From contig NC_052481.1 in the NCBI RefSeq assembly GCF_009730915.1, forward strand, positions 19,092,386 to 19,156,385: a stretch of DNA of 64,000 bases, given 5' to 3'. Position 1 is the stretch's first letter. Each line of letters opens with the position of its first letter. The notes under the pieces were generated by a model that saw nothing but the letters and a program-made list of their open reading frames with translations, was not told the DNA's origin and made no database searches. The translations under genes and the position numbers were made by a program. Shown here piece by piece: positions 11,864 to 24,920 of this stretch. The stretch is from Dioscorea cayenensis subsp. rotundata. Lineage: Eukaryota > Streptophyta > Magnoliopsida > Dioscoreales > Dioscoreaceae.

Positions 11864-14800
11864 TTATTTTTGACGACGGAAAAAATCCCTCATGTGTTGA
11901 TGTATATCTCCGCGAACAATCAATCTCATCTTCTTTGAATCTTCCCATAGTAATCCACCAGCATCTCTAGCAAAATCGCACGCAGCTTCGAAGACATCCT
12001 GTATAGGAGAAGTAAAGATGACTATAAATTAAATTTAGATTACTGGCAAGGAAGTTTGAAAAGTCACCTTGGATGGGAAGTCTTCATAAAGATGAGAAGG
12101 AATCATTTCAACCCTATTCCTGTCAGTTTCCCATAGCCTAATCTGCATCAACAAATATTATCAATCAGAGTTCTTGAGACTTCATCAGTAAATCATACGA
12201 ACATTTCATTTATGGGTTGTTGCAGTGTACCACATAGACAATGTGCAGTCGTATCACTAAAACTAGAATATGACTTAATGCCGCTTAGCGAACACAAGAA
12301 CCAGATGAACTTGGACAATTTACAGCAATATCACTGCACCAGGAATATAGGTGTAGTTTGCCAAACAAGAAAATGAGATGCACCTAGGCAACTTATAGTC
12401 TTGGTGTCTGCTCATGCAGTTTAAATAGAAATTGATGTCGAAAAAATAAGGAAAAGATCAAAATTTTGATTTAAAAAATTTTAAAAACTAAAAAGGCATA
12501 AACGAAGGAGATAAGATAAGATGTATAATGAATGTTAAGCAGAAGATGAAGCTCGAAAAGGGCAAGGAAAGAATGTTAAACAGAAGATGGAGCTCAGAAA
12601 GAGTAAAGAATGTTAAACAGCAGACAGCTCCAAAAGGTAAGTGGTGGAAAAGCACTTTTACTCTCTATATGTAGCTAACTCCATATCTGTTGTTGCACTT
12701 CATATTCCAGCTGAAGTGGAGTGCTTTATCAGAAAAATGGGTTTTTGACTATAAACAATAGGCCAAGTTACTTGGCATGCCTAATCCTGCCTAAATTTTA
12801 TGCAAATTCCCTTCTGAAGTCACACCTGATCAGTAACGTTCTCTGGGACTGAAGGCGTCTTCTCTGCAACCCGAGGATGTGCGTTTTGCTGAAGGAAGGA
12901 AACAATCTGAAGACAACATATTGAACTTCAAGAAGGATGAAGCTATAATAGAATTTATTCAGGGTAATTTTCAAAATATGACCTAATATACACCAGCATG
13001 ATAACAATGAAAAAAAAAAACTCAAATGTGAAACTTAGTTCAGAGAAGTTTGCAGTGAAAGCAGGATAGATTCATGTCATACATAGGATGGCTGTAAGTT
13101 ATTTATTTATGAAGTTATCTGGAAAGCACTAGAGAGAATAATTCTTGCCTGCTCAGCTGTGATACCATTCTCAAAAGCATTATATAGACTTTCTTTTGTT
13201 ATAGCTCCAACAATAAGATTTGGTAGTTGATATTCTACCCTGCAATTGGCAGATCAAAAATTGCTATGACTATTTATCATATTCTACTCAAAGCAAGTTA
13301 TTCAAGCTTACAATTTTTAATTGACAGCAAGCTAGAAAGAAAAATTAAAATTAAAAAAATTAAAAATATATATAAATTGCAATAACAACTGACCAATTAC
13401 ACATATAGTAAAACATGGGCGATCAACTGGACTAAGTTTGTCACAAGTGAAGGGTATTCACTAAAGGGGCCAGGATCAAACTTCACAAAGAAAAAAGCCA
13501 AAAGACTTTTGGAACATTAATCAAAATACACAAAGAAATCAATTGCTCTCAAAGGTGAGTATTACTTGGAAAAATATAGAGTAGCTGGTTTTCTTTTCTT
13601 CATATATATGATACATATAATTGAAAATAGGCGCATTCATACATCAGTAAATTGCTTATTAGCAAGCAGTGAGACAGTTTTGAGGCAAGGAAGCTTCATC
13701 CATGTGGGAATAAGTTGTGTACTGTGTTGCTTTTGCCACCCAACAGGAGGAAAGCATTGTAAAATGGGCTAATCCATATGACACACAGTAGAAAATAAAT
13801 GACGTATGCATCAGTTTGAGGATTAAGTATATTGTTTTGGTTTAGGAAAAACTTAATCAAACTCAGATAATCACAACACACTACCAATCCAAATCTGCAG
13901 CTCAGAACAATTAAATCAGGTTAAAAAAGGCATCTATAAACGTGAGGGGAAAGAGATTAAAAGGACTCTACTGCAACAAAACCAAACCAAAGAAAAATTA
14001 ATCTGTATAAACTAAGCCATTTCCATCTCATATTTCAACTCCCCCCTCTTACTCATGAAAATGTATTTTCAATATCATATGATGATTATGTTTGATTAAA
14101 GTCAAGTGCAAAGGATAAGAGGTCACTGCAAATCATGAGCAACAAGCTGGTGGATAGCTGCCAGCCTGCCAGTATGTAGTAATCCAATGACTACACTGTG
14201 ACTAAACAGTTCAGTATCTAACGTACACAACACATAATAAAATTTCTGGATACCATCGCACACTATAATACCTTGAAAAGAGCCGTAGAATTTCACAATG
14301 CAATTTGGAGGATGAGTAAGCATACATTCTGAAGTTTGTTTCCACCACAACAAATCCCTGTATGGTTCATTCAAATGGATCCAGTAAATTTATCTTAGGA
14401 ATTAAACAGAATACATGTTCTAAACAAACTAACACGAGTATCAATTGCATGCTTTTTCTGTTGTGTGTGAACTTATAGCATAATCTGTGGATGGTAGTGG
14501 AGGCTAACAAGAAATAACAAGGACCAGAAATCCAGCACAAAACTGCGGTGTGTGAATTGCATGAAGATCTTAAAAGAAAAACATAAACCTGTTTGCGGGA
14601 AGATGAATCTGACAAGCTGACTGAAAGGTTAGTTGCCAACTTGGTAGGTATGAACCAGCTCTCTTTCCTGCCCTGCAAAATAAGAAAACCATTACTTCAA
14701 ACCATTAAATCATACAATATGACAATCAATTAAATTAGAGCAGAACATCATACGCACTTGCTGGAGCTTTACCAATCCAAGGTCTGCCAGGTCTTTAATA

Positions 14801-17800
14801 GCACTCCTTTGGACGTCAGTTAGCGTATTTAGATTGTATGCCTGCCACATGATGATAATTATAAAGGTTGAACAATCAAACTATAATTATAAAAAGAAAA
14901 AAAAAAGAGTGAAGTTCAGTTAATCAAGTAAATTGGGAACTGCATCACATCTCACTGCAACAACAGCAGGATACCTTAAAAAGGAGTTGAAAGCATCTCC
15001 AGGTTGAGTCCAATATCAAGCTAGATAATATGACAGATTTCCTTGAAGGTTAATTCTCCAAGTTAAAATCAGATTTTTCTATTTTTCCTTGGATTCTTTT
15101 GCAAATATACTCAACAAAAGTACTTGTGCATTAATATCCTCATAATATTACAAATTACACATTCCCACGTAAGCATAAATGTGTATGGACAATATTCTAG
15201 AGAAATAATCATCAACTAAAATATTTTCTTCTCTAATTTCAATGTTTTCTAAATGACTTGGGATAAAATCGAGAATCCTTGACCCTGGGGTACATAAGTA
15301 CAAATTATTATTTCAAATTTCTGCAGCTGTTCATGAGCAAGTGAAAGAGAGTATGATGCAATACACCCTTTCATAAGAGTATATGTGCACTAAAAAAGAA
15401 CTCCCACCTTTGTGCAGAAAAAACATCAATGTTAAAAAATAGTCACTTATGCAATGAAAGACATCATAACACAATAGTATCAAAATTAGAAGCTTTATGA
15501 ATGGTTCAAGTGTTCAAGTTAGGCAAAGAGGAGTTCTTAGCATTTTCGAGTTATTTCCCTTCAAGGGAATCATTTGGCAAGCTAATCGAATTCATTGATT
15601 ACCTCGCCCATTGTATGAAAGCTAAGCTCGAGAAGAAACGAAATCAAATCTGTGGGATCCACTCCACGGTCCTACAAACCAGATGGCAAACCAAGAAAAG
15701 AATTTAAGGAAACCTTGAAGATATATTATATAAATAAAATTCACAGATCCAACTAAAACAAGTGAAACAATAGGTAAGCATCACATCATTCTTAGCATCA
15801 TAGGTATCACTAACCAATCTCTATCATCAATGCACAAACATCATACCTCAGCGGTTGAAATATATTCCCTTATTATGTACCAAAGTTGTGCATTTGTCTC
15901 CATCAGCTGCATAAATAACAAAAACAAGTAATTGAAGTAAAATCATAGTGAGATGTTCAACATTGAAAGACAGCTCCACTAAATATTACCAGGAACTGGA
16001 AACCATTCTCAGTTAACCTAGGTGCTTCATTCTCCCTACAAATGCCATACCCACTTCAGGAATTTCTAATGAGGACCTTAACAAATAGAATACCAACGAA
16101 TTAGTAGCAAGAAAAAACCTTGCACTCAGAAGACCTCTCTGGAAAACTCTCATCATAGAAGGACTGAAGCTTGTTGGTCTTTCAGCTTGAGCTGAGCTTA
16201 TAAGTTGCAGCAAGAAGCACTAAATTCAACACACAAAAAGCCACAGAGAATCAGTATACATGAACGTCTTTTTGAACAACTAAATAATGACCACAAAATA
16301 CAATCATGGAAAGCAATATCAAAAACAAAATGTCAACATCTAAAAATATGTCAGGAAAAATACAAGGAAGTAGAGCAACCTCCCATTGCTCAAGGGCATA
16401 GGCCTCCAGATCTTCTGAAGTCGGCAATCTCACAGTGACACTTGAAGGCATTGGCTCTCTTGGTAAGCTTCCACTGTCGTTACAAATTTAGTGATATAAA
16501 ACTGGAAGTATATGAGCATTTTAATAAAACTGATGAACAAAACCTAAGTGGTGCCAAAGTGTACAACAAATCAATGTACAATATTCTTCATTGAAAGTAA
16601 GGATAGCAAAAACCTCATAACAAAATCAAATGCATTCATGAAGGGGAGAAGAAAGCATCCTCTCAAAAGTAGTAAAAGCAAATGCAATGCAGATGCCAGT
16701 GCATTTTATGTGCTGAATATGATCAGTGTCTTATATTATGGTGTGGTCTTATCATTGTTTCAAGCTTCTATGCATTCAAGATACACAAAACTCTTTTAGA
16801 AGGAGCTAAAATATATTGAGTTCTGTTAAAGGAATCATTACAAAGTTCAAATCAATCTCAGGTCTGCCATGGGAAACATATGAAACTTAGTCCACCAAAC
16901 TGCTAAACTAGCATCCAAGATCCGTAGAACATGTGAGAAATAAGATTCTTCAACTGTCATTGATCAGCAGAGATAACATATGATGATTGGTTGAATAAAG
17001 GATAGAAATATAAGTGGTTCAATCAGCATTTTAATAAATCAAGTTAGCTAGGCCATAGCCACTTCAAATATACTGAATCAAATTTCCCTAATTTGAGATA
17101 TACAAAAAAACAGGTGTTTGTATGGAACAATTAAGATAATTCAAGTTCAAACCATTTTGCGCAAATAAAAAAAAAATTAGTCTTATTCTTTCAATAACTT
17201 AGCATGTAGATGAACATCATAAGTTCCGGTCAAATCATTATAATCCTGGATGGCTTTACTACCCTTACTAAAAACCTAAAACAATTTAATTTGGAAATAT
17301 ATACTCTACAGCTCTTCAATCCAAACATCTAGGAATTACGTGACAAGTTTTGGGTGGAAGTACATAAATACTAAAAGCTAACGCATCTCAGTATCAACAA
17401 CAAGAATCCATATACAAGAGCTTTCAGTGCTAGCCATGTTCTTACAAATGGAATATTGGAATAAAGACCAGGAACTGAAGGAAATAAAGTAAGTTACCCA
17501 TGAACTAAGTATCTCTGCATGTTGCTCTGGAATTTGGAGTTTAACTTGTAACTAGCCTCCTTTTTCCTGTGCACCCAAAATAATTCAAAATCTAAGGAAT
17601 AGCAAATTTCTTGAAGACCAAAACAACTCTCATGCATAGACTATTCCTTCCCTTAAACATATCAAAATCTAACATCATAAAACAAAAAACAAAAAAGAAA
17701 TGCTCACCTTAGATCAATAAGATAATGTAAACAAATATTTAGGTATTATGTCACTTAAGAGAAGGCAGCATACCAACGTTACAACGTAAAAATTTCAAAA

Positions 17801-19293
17801 AAGAATTTGATAAAATGAGAGCAAGGAAATATGTGTATGCTTCATGCTTTTAAAATATAGTTTATTATACTTAACAAGGGATGCTAGATCTAATCAGAGA
17901 CAACACTTGCATACCTCAATTCCTAATTATGTCAGGTATATAACCATCCTGATTGCCTTAAAATACCTAATAAATTTTTAAAATTCATCATACTCACAAA
18001 TGTATAATACTTAACAAATAAAAATTCTCATATGTAAACGGTTGCCATTCATGGCATATTTTCTTCCTTAAAAAGCCTGTGAGTAAAGAAACTATAAATA
18101 ATATTTAAAATGATCATCAAACATTCAAAACTAAGGGCAAAAGAAGAAAAAAAATGCAAGATAAGGCAACCTTCATTTTTTTGAAGAATTTATTTCAAGA
18201 GATATGTGTTTCAGTCTCATAGATAAAACTAGATAGATCAAGAATAAACAAACAGTTGGTACTTTTCAATAAGTGAGCAAGCTGCAATAAAAAATTTCAC
18301 TTGTAGCAGCGATTCAAGATTGTGAACTAGGTTTGCATATTACCTATCAATAACTTCAATAAATACTTTAAGTTGAAGCAGCCTATCAATAGCGACTTTG
18401 TGCTTCGAAATTCCGTCAGAGAGCACCCATTCTTCAATGGACTTGGCCGTGACAGGGGTATCAATAAACAGTAACTGCAAAGCATACTTCTTTGCTAGAG
18501 GTGGCAGTGACCTGAGAATATGGAGTCATTAGTGAGCAATTTTCATATCCTTACAATTTGTGCATCTTCTAAGTATTCATATGTTCTCACAGAATGTAAG
18601 CCAACAATTACCGTTCTCAAAGCAAGAATTAACATCTACTTGGTAGTAGAAAAAGAAAAGAGAATTTTTTTTATATATTAAAAAAAGGGGAAAGAAGAGA
18701 TAAAGCATGGGGACATGAATTATCCCGAGACAGTTACAACTGACGTCCATATTACAAGAAACTTTACTACTTAACTTGACAAAGAGAAACTTCTGAAATC
18801 GATTAAATTATCATATGGCAAATGCAGGAGAGAATAGAAGTAAAATGCCCAAAGAGGAGATGATTCAACATCAGACAAAATGAAAGTTGTTTCAGGTTAT
18901 GACCTTGTCATCAGAATTTTAGGGGCTCACCAAAAATGCCCAAAATTTTGCAATTCAATTTCCCAAAACATACCGATCACAGCAATACATAAGTCTACAA
19001 TTATCAAACAATGAACTCATGACATAATATCATTCACCTAACACCAAAAATACCTACTTGAAGGGAAAAAATTAATCAATTCCTTGAATAAACAATCAAA
19101 AGAACAACAGAAACAAAAAAATCCAAGTAGTGACAATACGCACAAAACCAAATTCGGTAACTCGCCAATCCAAAGATTTCATTGACATAGAAAGGAGTAA
19201 TATATGGCGAGACCTGAGGACGGCCTCGCAGATGAAGGAGCTATCGTAGAGCTGATCGAGCTTCATAGCTGGCAGCGCGGCCACCATGTCCAT
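11864..19293 (-). CDS. TFB2: General transcription and DNA repair factor IIH subunit TFB2 (p52/GTF2H4)
   Basis: Tfb2 is a core TFIIH subunit in the nucleus. It anchors the XPB helicase and pairs with Tfb5 through its C-terminal domain, and acts in RNA polymerase II initiation and nucleotide excision repair. Fifteen exons: 19293-19214, 18511-18344, 17566-17498, 16473-16380, 16219-16119, 16035-15990, 15906-15847, 15671-15603, 14841-14758, 14672-14589, 14357-14272, 13239-13149, 12906-12826, 12142-12068 and 11998-11864. The product is 440 aa from the in-frame ATG at 19293. Hallmarks include MKLDQLYDSSFICEAVLRS, the run from NAQLWYIIREYI through LISFLLELSF, GRKESWFIPTKLATNLS and ETNFRMYAYS. The family normally starts about 11 residues earlier (MPQV...AKNF). 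That ATG exists at 19327 but is out of frame because of one extra base at 19295-19297. Intron 12 uses a GC donor. The rest is intact. Confidence 0.95.
12531..12637. repeat. Three-copy ~40-bp tandem repeat in a TFB2 intron
   Basis: Within intron 13 of TFB2, units start near 12531, 12572 and 12609. Each begins AATGTTAA(A/G)CAG and continues with a purine-rich AGATG-AGCTC block; the third is shortened. Confidence 0.65.
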
Positions 19294-19327
19294 GAAAGTT
19301 CTTCGCCACGATCCGTACCTGCGGCAT

Positions 19328-19850
19328 CGTTCAACGCAGGAGGCCGATTACTGGAAATCTAGGGCTTCGTTCCCTCTCGATTTCGCTTCCCAAATGCTCA
19401 ACTGCGCCGCCCAAAACCGTTCCTAAATAGACTGTCCGCTTCCAAATCTGAACAAAAGAACACACTGAATGTGGAGGCAAGAACTGCAAAATTACACACT
19501 TAAAAGATTCGAGCAACAACAACCAACACACTAGAAACATAAGATTCAAGCAACAATAACAACCAACACAATAGAAGCATAAGATTCAAGAAAACCACAG
19601 AGATAGAAGGGAATTGAAACCCTACAACCATTTAACAAGATCAAGAGATGAGAGAGGAAAAAATCAGAGAAGGGAAAGTAGAGAAGAAGAAAACACAAAA
19701 AAAACCTGGGTTCCCTCTCCCGGAAGCTCCAGCCTCCAGGCGTGGCCACCAGCTTCTGATTCCCACCAAAAGAGCACCATTTTTACCTTTGCTCTTATGC
19801 TTATAGAACTACTCACCAGTCAATAGGGGTAACTTATGTAATATCACCAG
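19328..19850 (-). promoter_or_regulatory. TFB2 5' leader and promoter region
   Basis: This DNA lies upstream of the TFB2 start on the minus strand and is richer in G+C than the flanks, as expected of a leader. It may contain a leader intron: a donor-like CCCAG/GTTTTTT occurs on the minus strand near 19705. I could not place the transcription start. Confidence 0.35.
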
Positions 19851-20949
19851 GTTCAACACAGTCAGAATGACTCTAGTGCCCTTCCCTCTCATTACTGCTG
19901 AACAGTAACTGTGGGGTACACTTATGTAGTAAAAAGCATGCATCATCTGTGCTGCTCTTGCACAAAATGGCGGAATAATAATAATAATTCATATAAAAAA
20001 ATATTTTAAAAAAAAAAAAAACCAAAGGTTCACTGCTGAACACCGTTGGCGCTCCGCATAACTTTAGTACAGAAATTTTTAAATCCTGTGTTAGTGATAA
20101 TAAATCTCTAATTATAATTACGGATTTATAAGTAAATTTTATTATTAAATAAGAATAAGTATTTATAGATCGTATGCACGACTTTGACTGTATATAAATA
20201 TATTTACTTCTCACATTTGTGTAATAAAAATTTAATAATTTGAGATAAATATGATTTTATTGTTAACATTATTGCACTCTCTATCTAAAACTTTATCTCT
20301 TCATTGTGGATAATTAGTATTTTAAAAAATAGATTTAATAGATAGAATTCATTTGAACTGTATTTTATGATAAATTTCATGAAATAATACATATTGTAGG
20401 TATAAAAAGCTCATAATTATTACTTTGATTTTTTTTTATAAATATTTATACATAAGATAAAAGTATCTGTATAATGAACAAAAAAAAAAAAAAAATTTTA
20501 AAATTATTACAAAATTATATATTTTATTGTATCCAAGTGTTCAAACTACATTAAATGTGGTATGTTTTTAATTTTTTAAAAAGTTATTTATTATCATTAA
20601 ATGTGGTATACCACTAATTATGTTCAATGTTTCCGTATCTACTCAATCTTGCTTGTATGATGATGTTTTTAGAACCGGACAGAAAAATGAACCGGCCAAA
20701 CAACTGATTCATAAGTCAATTGATTGGATTGGATGGCACGATTTTACTGAACTGGATGATGGAATAATTATATATATTTTCTTTAAAATTCGTAGCTTTA
20801 AAATTATCATTAAAACTTTGCATTTATTATAAATTTTAAATTTAAAAAAATAACTTAAAATTTTCTTTTTAAACATACTCAATATTTTCGGACAATTAAA
20901 TAGAAAATTAGAGATAATTTAAGGTGTACACAACTAGAGATGAAAAAAA

Positions 20950-20951
<2 letters not shown>

Positions 20952-20992
<41 letters not shown>
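20952..20992. repeat. (AAT)n microsatellite
   Basis: About 13 uninterrupted AAT/ATA units. Confidence 0.95.
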
Positions 20993-20993
<1 letters not shown>

Positions 20994-21079
20994 GCTACAA
21001 GCCAATTTACAATCTCAAAGGCTCTAGCAACCATTCAAATTTATTAGATCTATCAGGTCCTAAATCAAACGTTACGAGA

Positions 21080-21400
21080 TCAGTAGTTGATGCTTAGCAT
21101 TCTTCGCAGGATATATAAATCAGGTCCACGGAAATCAACTTGATCCCAAGGGAAGAATGATCTAAAAAACACAAATTGAATCACCAAAAAAAATGAGAAG
21201 TATTTTGATCTGAATTTTGTGATTTGAAATTCCAAAAAAAAAGAATTAAAAGAAATTGAAGAAAATGAGAAGAGGTTGAAGATGAAGAAGAGAGAAGGGC
21301 ACACTTTAGAACCTACCTGGCTTGATCCAAGATCTGATTGAAGAATGGAAGATTACTGTGAGCCTGTGACAGATGGGAAATGGCCAAATGGGGAAAGCTT
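21080..21400 (-). other. Orphan 5'-leader-like segment, possibly a captured or relict gene fragment
   Basis: Read on the minus strand, this looks like the beginning of a plant gene. A moderately GC stretch (21400-21320) ends at a donor-like CCAG/GTAGGTT near 21318. A pyrimidine-rich intron-like stretch follows, and then a possible exon encoding FFPWDQVDFRGPDLYILR before a stop at 21080. No body of a gene follows. I do not recognise the peptide. It could be a relict gene, a captured fragment in a transposon, or chance. Confidence 0.2.
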
Positions 21401-22069
21401 CACAGTTCATAGAATAAGGAAAGAAACGCCGAAATAAAAACCGGGCGTAAATTTTAAAAACAAAAATTCAAAACAGGATCAAACCGATTATGGTCAAACT
21501 AATCGATTCACCGGGATTTGACCAGGTTTGATTACCAGTCAACAAGCTCTATAGAACCTGAGCGGACGGAAATTAGTGGTTATGTTAATTCAGTTATGCA
21601 AACATTAGTTTTATCATGTGATTAAATCCATATTTTATCTATATATTATTAATAATTTAGATTTTAAATTCATGGGTTGGAAATATATTATTAATAATTA
21701 GTATTGATTTTCTTCAGATATCTCATACGTTCATCTGATTTGATACAAATAATTTCTTAGTGAATTTCTATATAGACAATTGATTGTAAAGTTTCCATCA
21801 ATGTTTTTTAAATTTATAAACAGTTAGGACTACTTATCATAACTATTGTGTGATGAACCTCATAAGAACAAAACATTTAATCACATAAATGTTATATAAT
21901 TTACTATAAAAATATAATAAAAAATACATTATTTTTAAATCTAATTTTGCATTAAACTACATGTGTTCACATAATTAAAATCTAATTTTTTTTTATGGGT
22001 TCTTAGTTATGGAAAAATAAATAAATTTAGCTTCCACATCTTACATATTGTTCCATATTATTTTTTAAG

Positions 22070-22316
22070 GTAAAATACCCAATTTAATTTCTCTAATATA
22101 GTCAGTCCACTCTTTTGGTTCCTCTAATATGATTTGTCTCTAAAAGATCCTGAAAAATATAAGTTTCTTCTCTCTAATATAATTTGTGTTTAGGAGGGCT
22201 CTGTGAGAACTTATATTTCTCAAATATTTAATAGATAAGTCTTCTAGGGACAAATCATATTAGAGGGTCAAAAAGACAGATTGACTATATTAGAGGGACT
22301 AAATAGAGTATTCTAC
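22070..22316. mobile_element. MITE with ~75-bp terminal inverted repeats
   Basis: The two ends are inverted copies. Left 22071-22150 and the complement of 22236-22315 both read TAAAATAC/TAGAATAC, then CTCTAATATAGTC, then CCTCTAATATGATTTGTC, at roughly three-quarters identity. The interior is only about 100 bp and non-coding. A target-site duplication was not clear, so the superfamily is undetermined. Confidence 0.75.
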
Positions 22317-22743
22317 TGTTTCTTGATCACTAATTACTTTAAAAAATAAGATTTTTTTATACAACAATAACTATTATTAATTCATATTGGTTTCGCTTTA
22401 ACATCCCTTATTTTTAATTATAATCCCTAAACAAAATTGGGAAATTCTCACAAAATACTATATATATATATTAGGGATGGGAATGTACGAGGTACATGTG
22501 AATAATATAATTCCCAAATTCAAACATGTTTAACCGAATCCCATTGTTTTATAATTATTATCTAAAAATAACTTATTAAAAACTCTTATATAAATTATAA
22601 AATATTTGTTAATATAAAAAAATACAAAATAATATATTTTATGCAATCATGATTACAAAATAAAATATTTCTTGTCATAAAATTCTTGATATATTTAAGG
22701 CTTCAAACCTCTTACGTCTAAAGAATAGAGACAAATTCGAAGC

Positions 22744-22948
22744 TGGAAAGAGAATAAAAAATAATTTTTTTATTCTAAATTTTAAATTGAATATATGAAA
22801 TTCTCTAAAATATTTGAAAATTTTAAATTGTATAAAGATCAGAACAAGGTGAGGAAAGAGAACAAAAGATTTTTTTTTTTTTATTCTAAACTCTAAATTG
22901 AACATAAGAAATTTTTTTGAAATATTTTAATTTTTAAAATAATATAAA
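22744..22948. repeat. Two-copy tandem repeat, period ~110 bp
   Basis: Copies 22744-22838 and 22854-22948 both begin GGAAAGAGAA, run into a T-tract, TTATTCTAAA and AAATTGAA, and end near TATAAA. They are diverged copies. Confidence 0.65.
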
Positions 22949-23199
22949 ACCAAAGGGTTTATAGTTTAACTTATCCAATATGAAAAATGTATTGATTAAA
23001 TTAAATATTTTGTATATACATATATTTTTAATCTAGAAATGTAACAATTGGGACGTGGGCACATTAGATATTAAATATTCAACTGTATACTCTCATTCAG
23101 TGTCGAGTCTATGCACAATGGATCTTTGGATTGTGTGAGATTTGAATACTCAACCCTCCTTATACAAAGAACGAATATCTTATCAATACAATTACATGA

Positions 23200-23201
23200 G
23201 C

Positions 23202-23235
<34 letters not shown>

Positions 23236-23350
23236 ATTAAAATATCAAAATCAATGATGTTGTATAATATTGTATATATATATATATATATATCTATATC
23301 AATGTATACAAAATAAAATTAAAATATCCAAACCAATTATATAATATAAT

Positions 23351-23382
<32 letters not shown>

Positions 23383-23462
23383 AATGTCTACAAAATCAAA
23401 TTAAAATAGCAAACTAATGAAAAAATATAATATTGTATATCTATATATATATATATATGTTA
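23200..23462. repeat. TA-rich tandem repeat, three ~90-bp units
   Basis: Each unit has a (TA)n tract followed by a TCAATGT-like word, ACAAAAT, AAATTAAAATA and AATATTGTA. The TA tracts differ in length. Confidence 0.7.
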
Positions 23463-24779
23463 GGTGATGAGCTCCGTTTCTATTCATCCCATAACATTCA
23501 TATATTACTTGGAAATTAATTTTATAAAGAAATCAATAATATTAATTTATAATGATTTTCCTCTGGTATCCCATATTTTTTAGTAGTTTATATATAAACA
23601 ATCTTGGTTAAACCCTCCCACATAAATAAAAAAAGGTATATAAATTTTTTTATCAAGATGTTCCATTGCAGCATAGAGTTTGCTCATATATAACAAATAA
23701 ATAGTTATAAAAATTTATATCATAAAATGATAACCTTATCACAAATATTGCATGAGTAACATTATACAAATCACACACTTTAATTACACAAATTTTATAC
23801 TCTGTATTATAACAAATATCATAAGAAAATATTTTTAAAATTTAATTTGACCATAAAAAAATATAAATCATTCATTAGGTGGTTTCATGGCTTTAATGAC
23901 ACTAATCACAAGTGATTCTAGTGCTTTTAAGACACAAAACATCTTTTCATTATCATCATGAAACTAATTCTTAATTGTGGCATTTAAATATATGATCTCA
24001 CACATTGCCATATTTAATTTATGCCCTATCATGCCTCTATTTCCCTTGTTTTACCAAAAAAAAATCTTTTTATATTAACATCAATGCTATTACTTTTGAA
24101 GGGGCAACTTTGTCATTTTCAAGACTTCACTATGGAGAACTAATTGAATGAAAATTATAATAGAAAAAATGGGAATGATAACAGAAATGAAAATTATTTT
24201 TGCTTGAAAAGGATCAAATGAAAACATAAAAGTAATATTTAGTAATTTTATTAATGATTTATTTTTTATAGTAAATATTGTTAAATATCAAATAGCCACA
24301 ATATAAAAGGGCATGGTATTATTAAAAAGTCCATACACATTAGATACATGACTTTATGACTTATTTATATTTTTCAAATAAAAAAAATGATCAATGAAGT
24401 AATACTGTAATAGTTGAGCGATTAATGGACTTTGACTCCCATGTAAGAGGTATATGTTTACGTGACTTGTCCACATTATTAATGTATATATATATATCGA
24501 TCAGTAATTATTTTTCAATAAATAAATTATTTCATTTTTTAATAAATAAAATAACATATCATTTATTTTATTTAAAAATAAGAAGTTATTTTGATAAAAA
24601 AAAAGGGGAAATATTCTTACATTTAATATTTAATTTACAATAATCTACATTTTAAAGGTTATTTATATAAATAAAAATCTAAATTAAAGCATCAATGTAG
24701 GAAATGACAACTAAAATAAGCTCAAATGAAGGGGTGGCACGGTAATATTTGATTTATAATAAATACTCACAAACAACAA

Positions 24780-24920
24780 GTAATTTCGCTGTTTTTCAGG
24801 GAGGGAATGTAATGAAGCCAATGGTAAAAAAGTAATTTCTCTATTTTTCAGGGGGTTAAAAGCAAACAAACTACTTATAAAAGCAATGCTCTGGCCGGCC
24901 CGTTCACTGCCACCACCGCC
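24780..24920 (+). promoter_or_regulatory. Core promoter of the LRR gene
   Basis: A TATA-like TTATAAAAG is at 24876-24883. Just upstream, a 26-bp direct repeat (24781-24806 and 24832-24857, core TTTTTCAGGG) brackets the region. If the TATA box is used, transcription would start near 24910. The leader would then be only about 10 nt to the first ATG (24921) but about 120 nt to the ATG at 25032. Confidence 0.45.

Larger units (their letters stand above)
19850..22069. other. Gene-poor AT-rich region
   Basis: A-rich and T-rich DNA with no complete gene. It holds an (AAT)n microsatellite and an orphan leader-like segment (both listed separately). Stretches around 20670-20760 and 21470-21560 are rich in AACCGG/GACC-type words typical of decayed plant repeats, but I could not assign them to a family. 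Confidence 0.4.
22317..24770. other. AT-rich intergenic region
   Basis: Contains two tandem repeat blocks (listed separately). A sequence near 22472-22550 begins like the terminal part of a common decayed plant repeat (TTAGGGATGGGAATGTACG). A tRNA-like motif near 23100-23190 has a degenerate B-box-like word. No coding sequence was seen. Confidence 0.4.

Noticed and set aside
23100..23190. tRNA-like or SINE-like motif
   Set aside because: Only a degenerate B-box-like word; no tail, A box or duplication.
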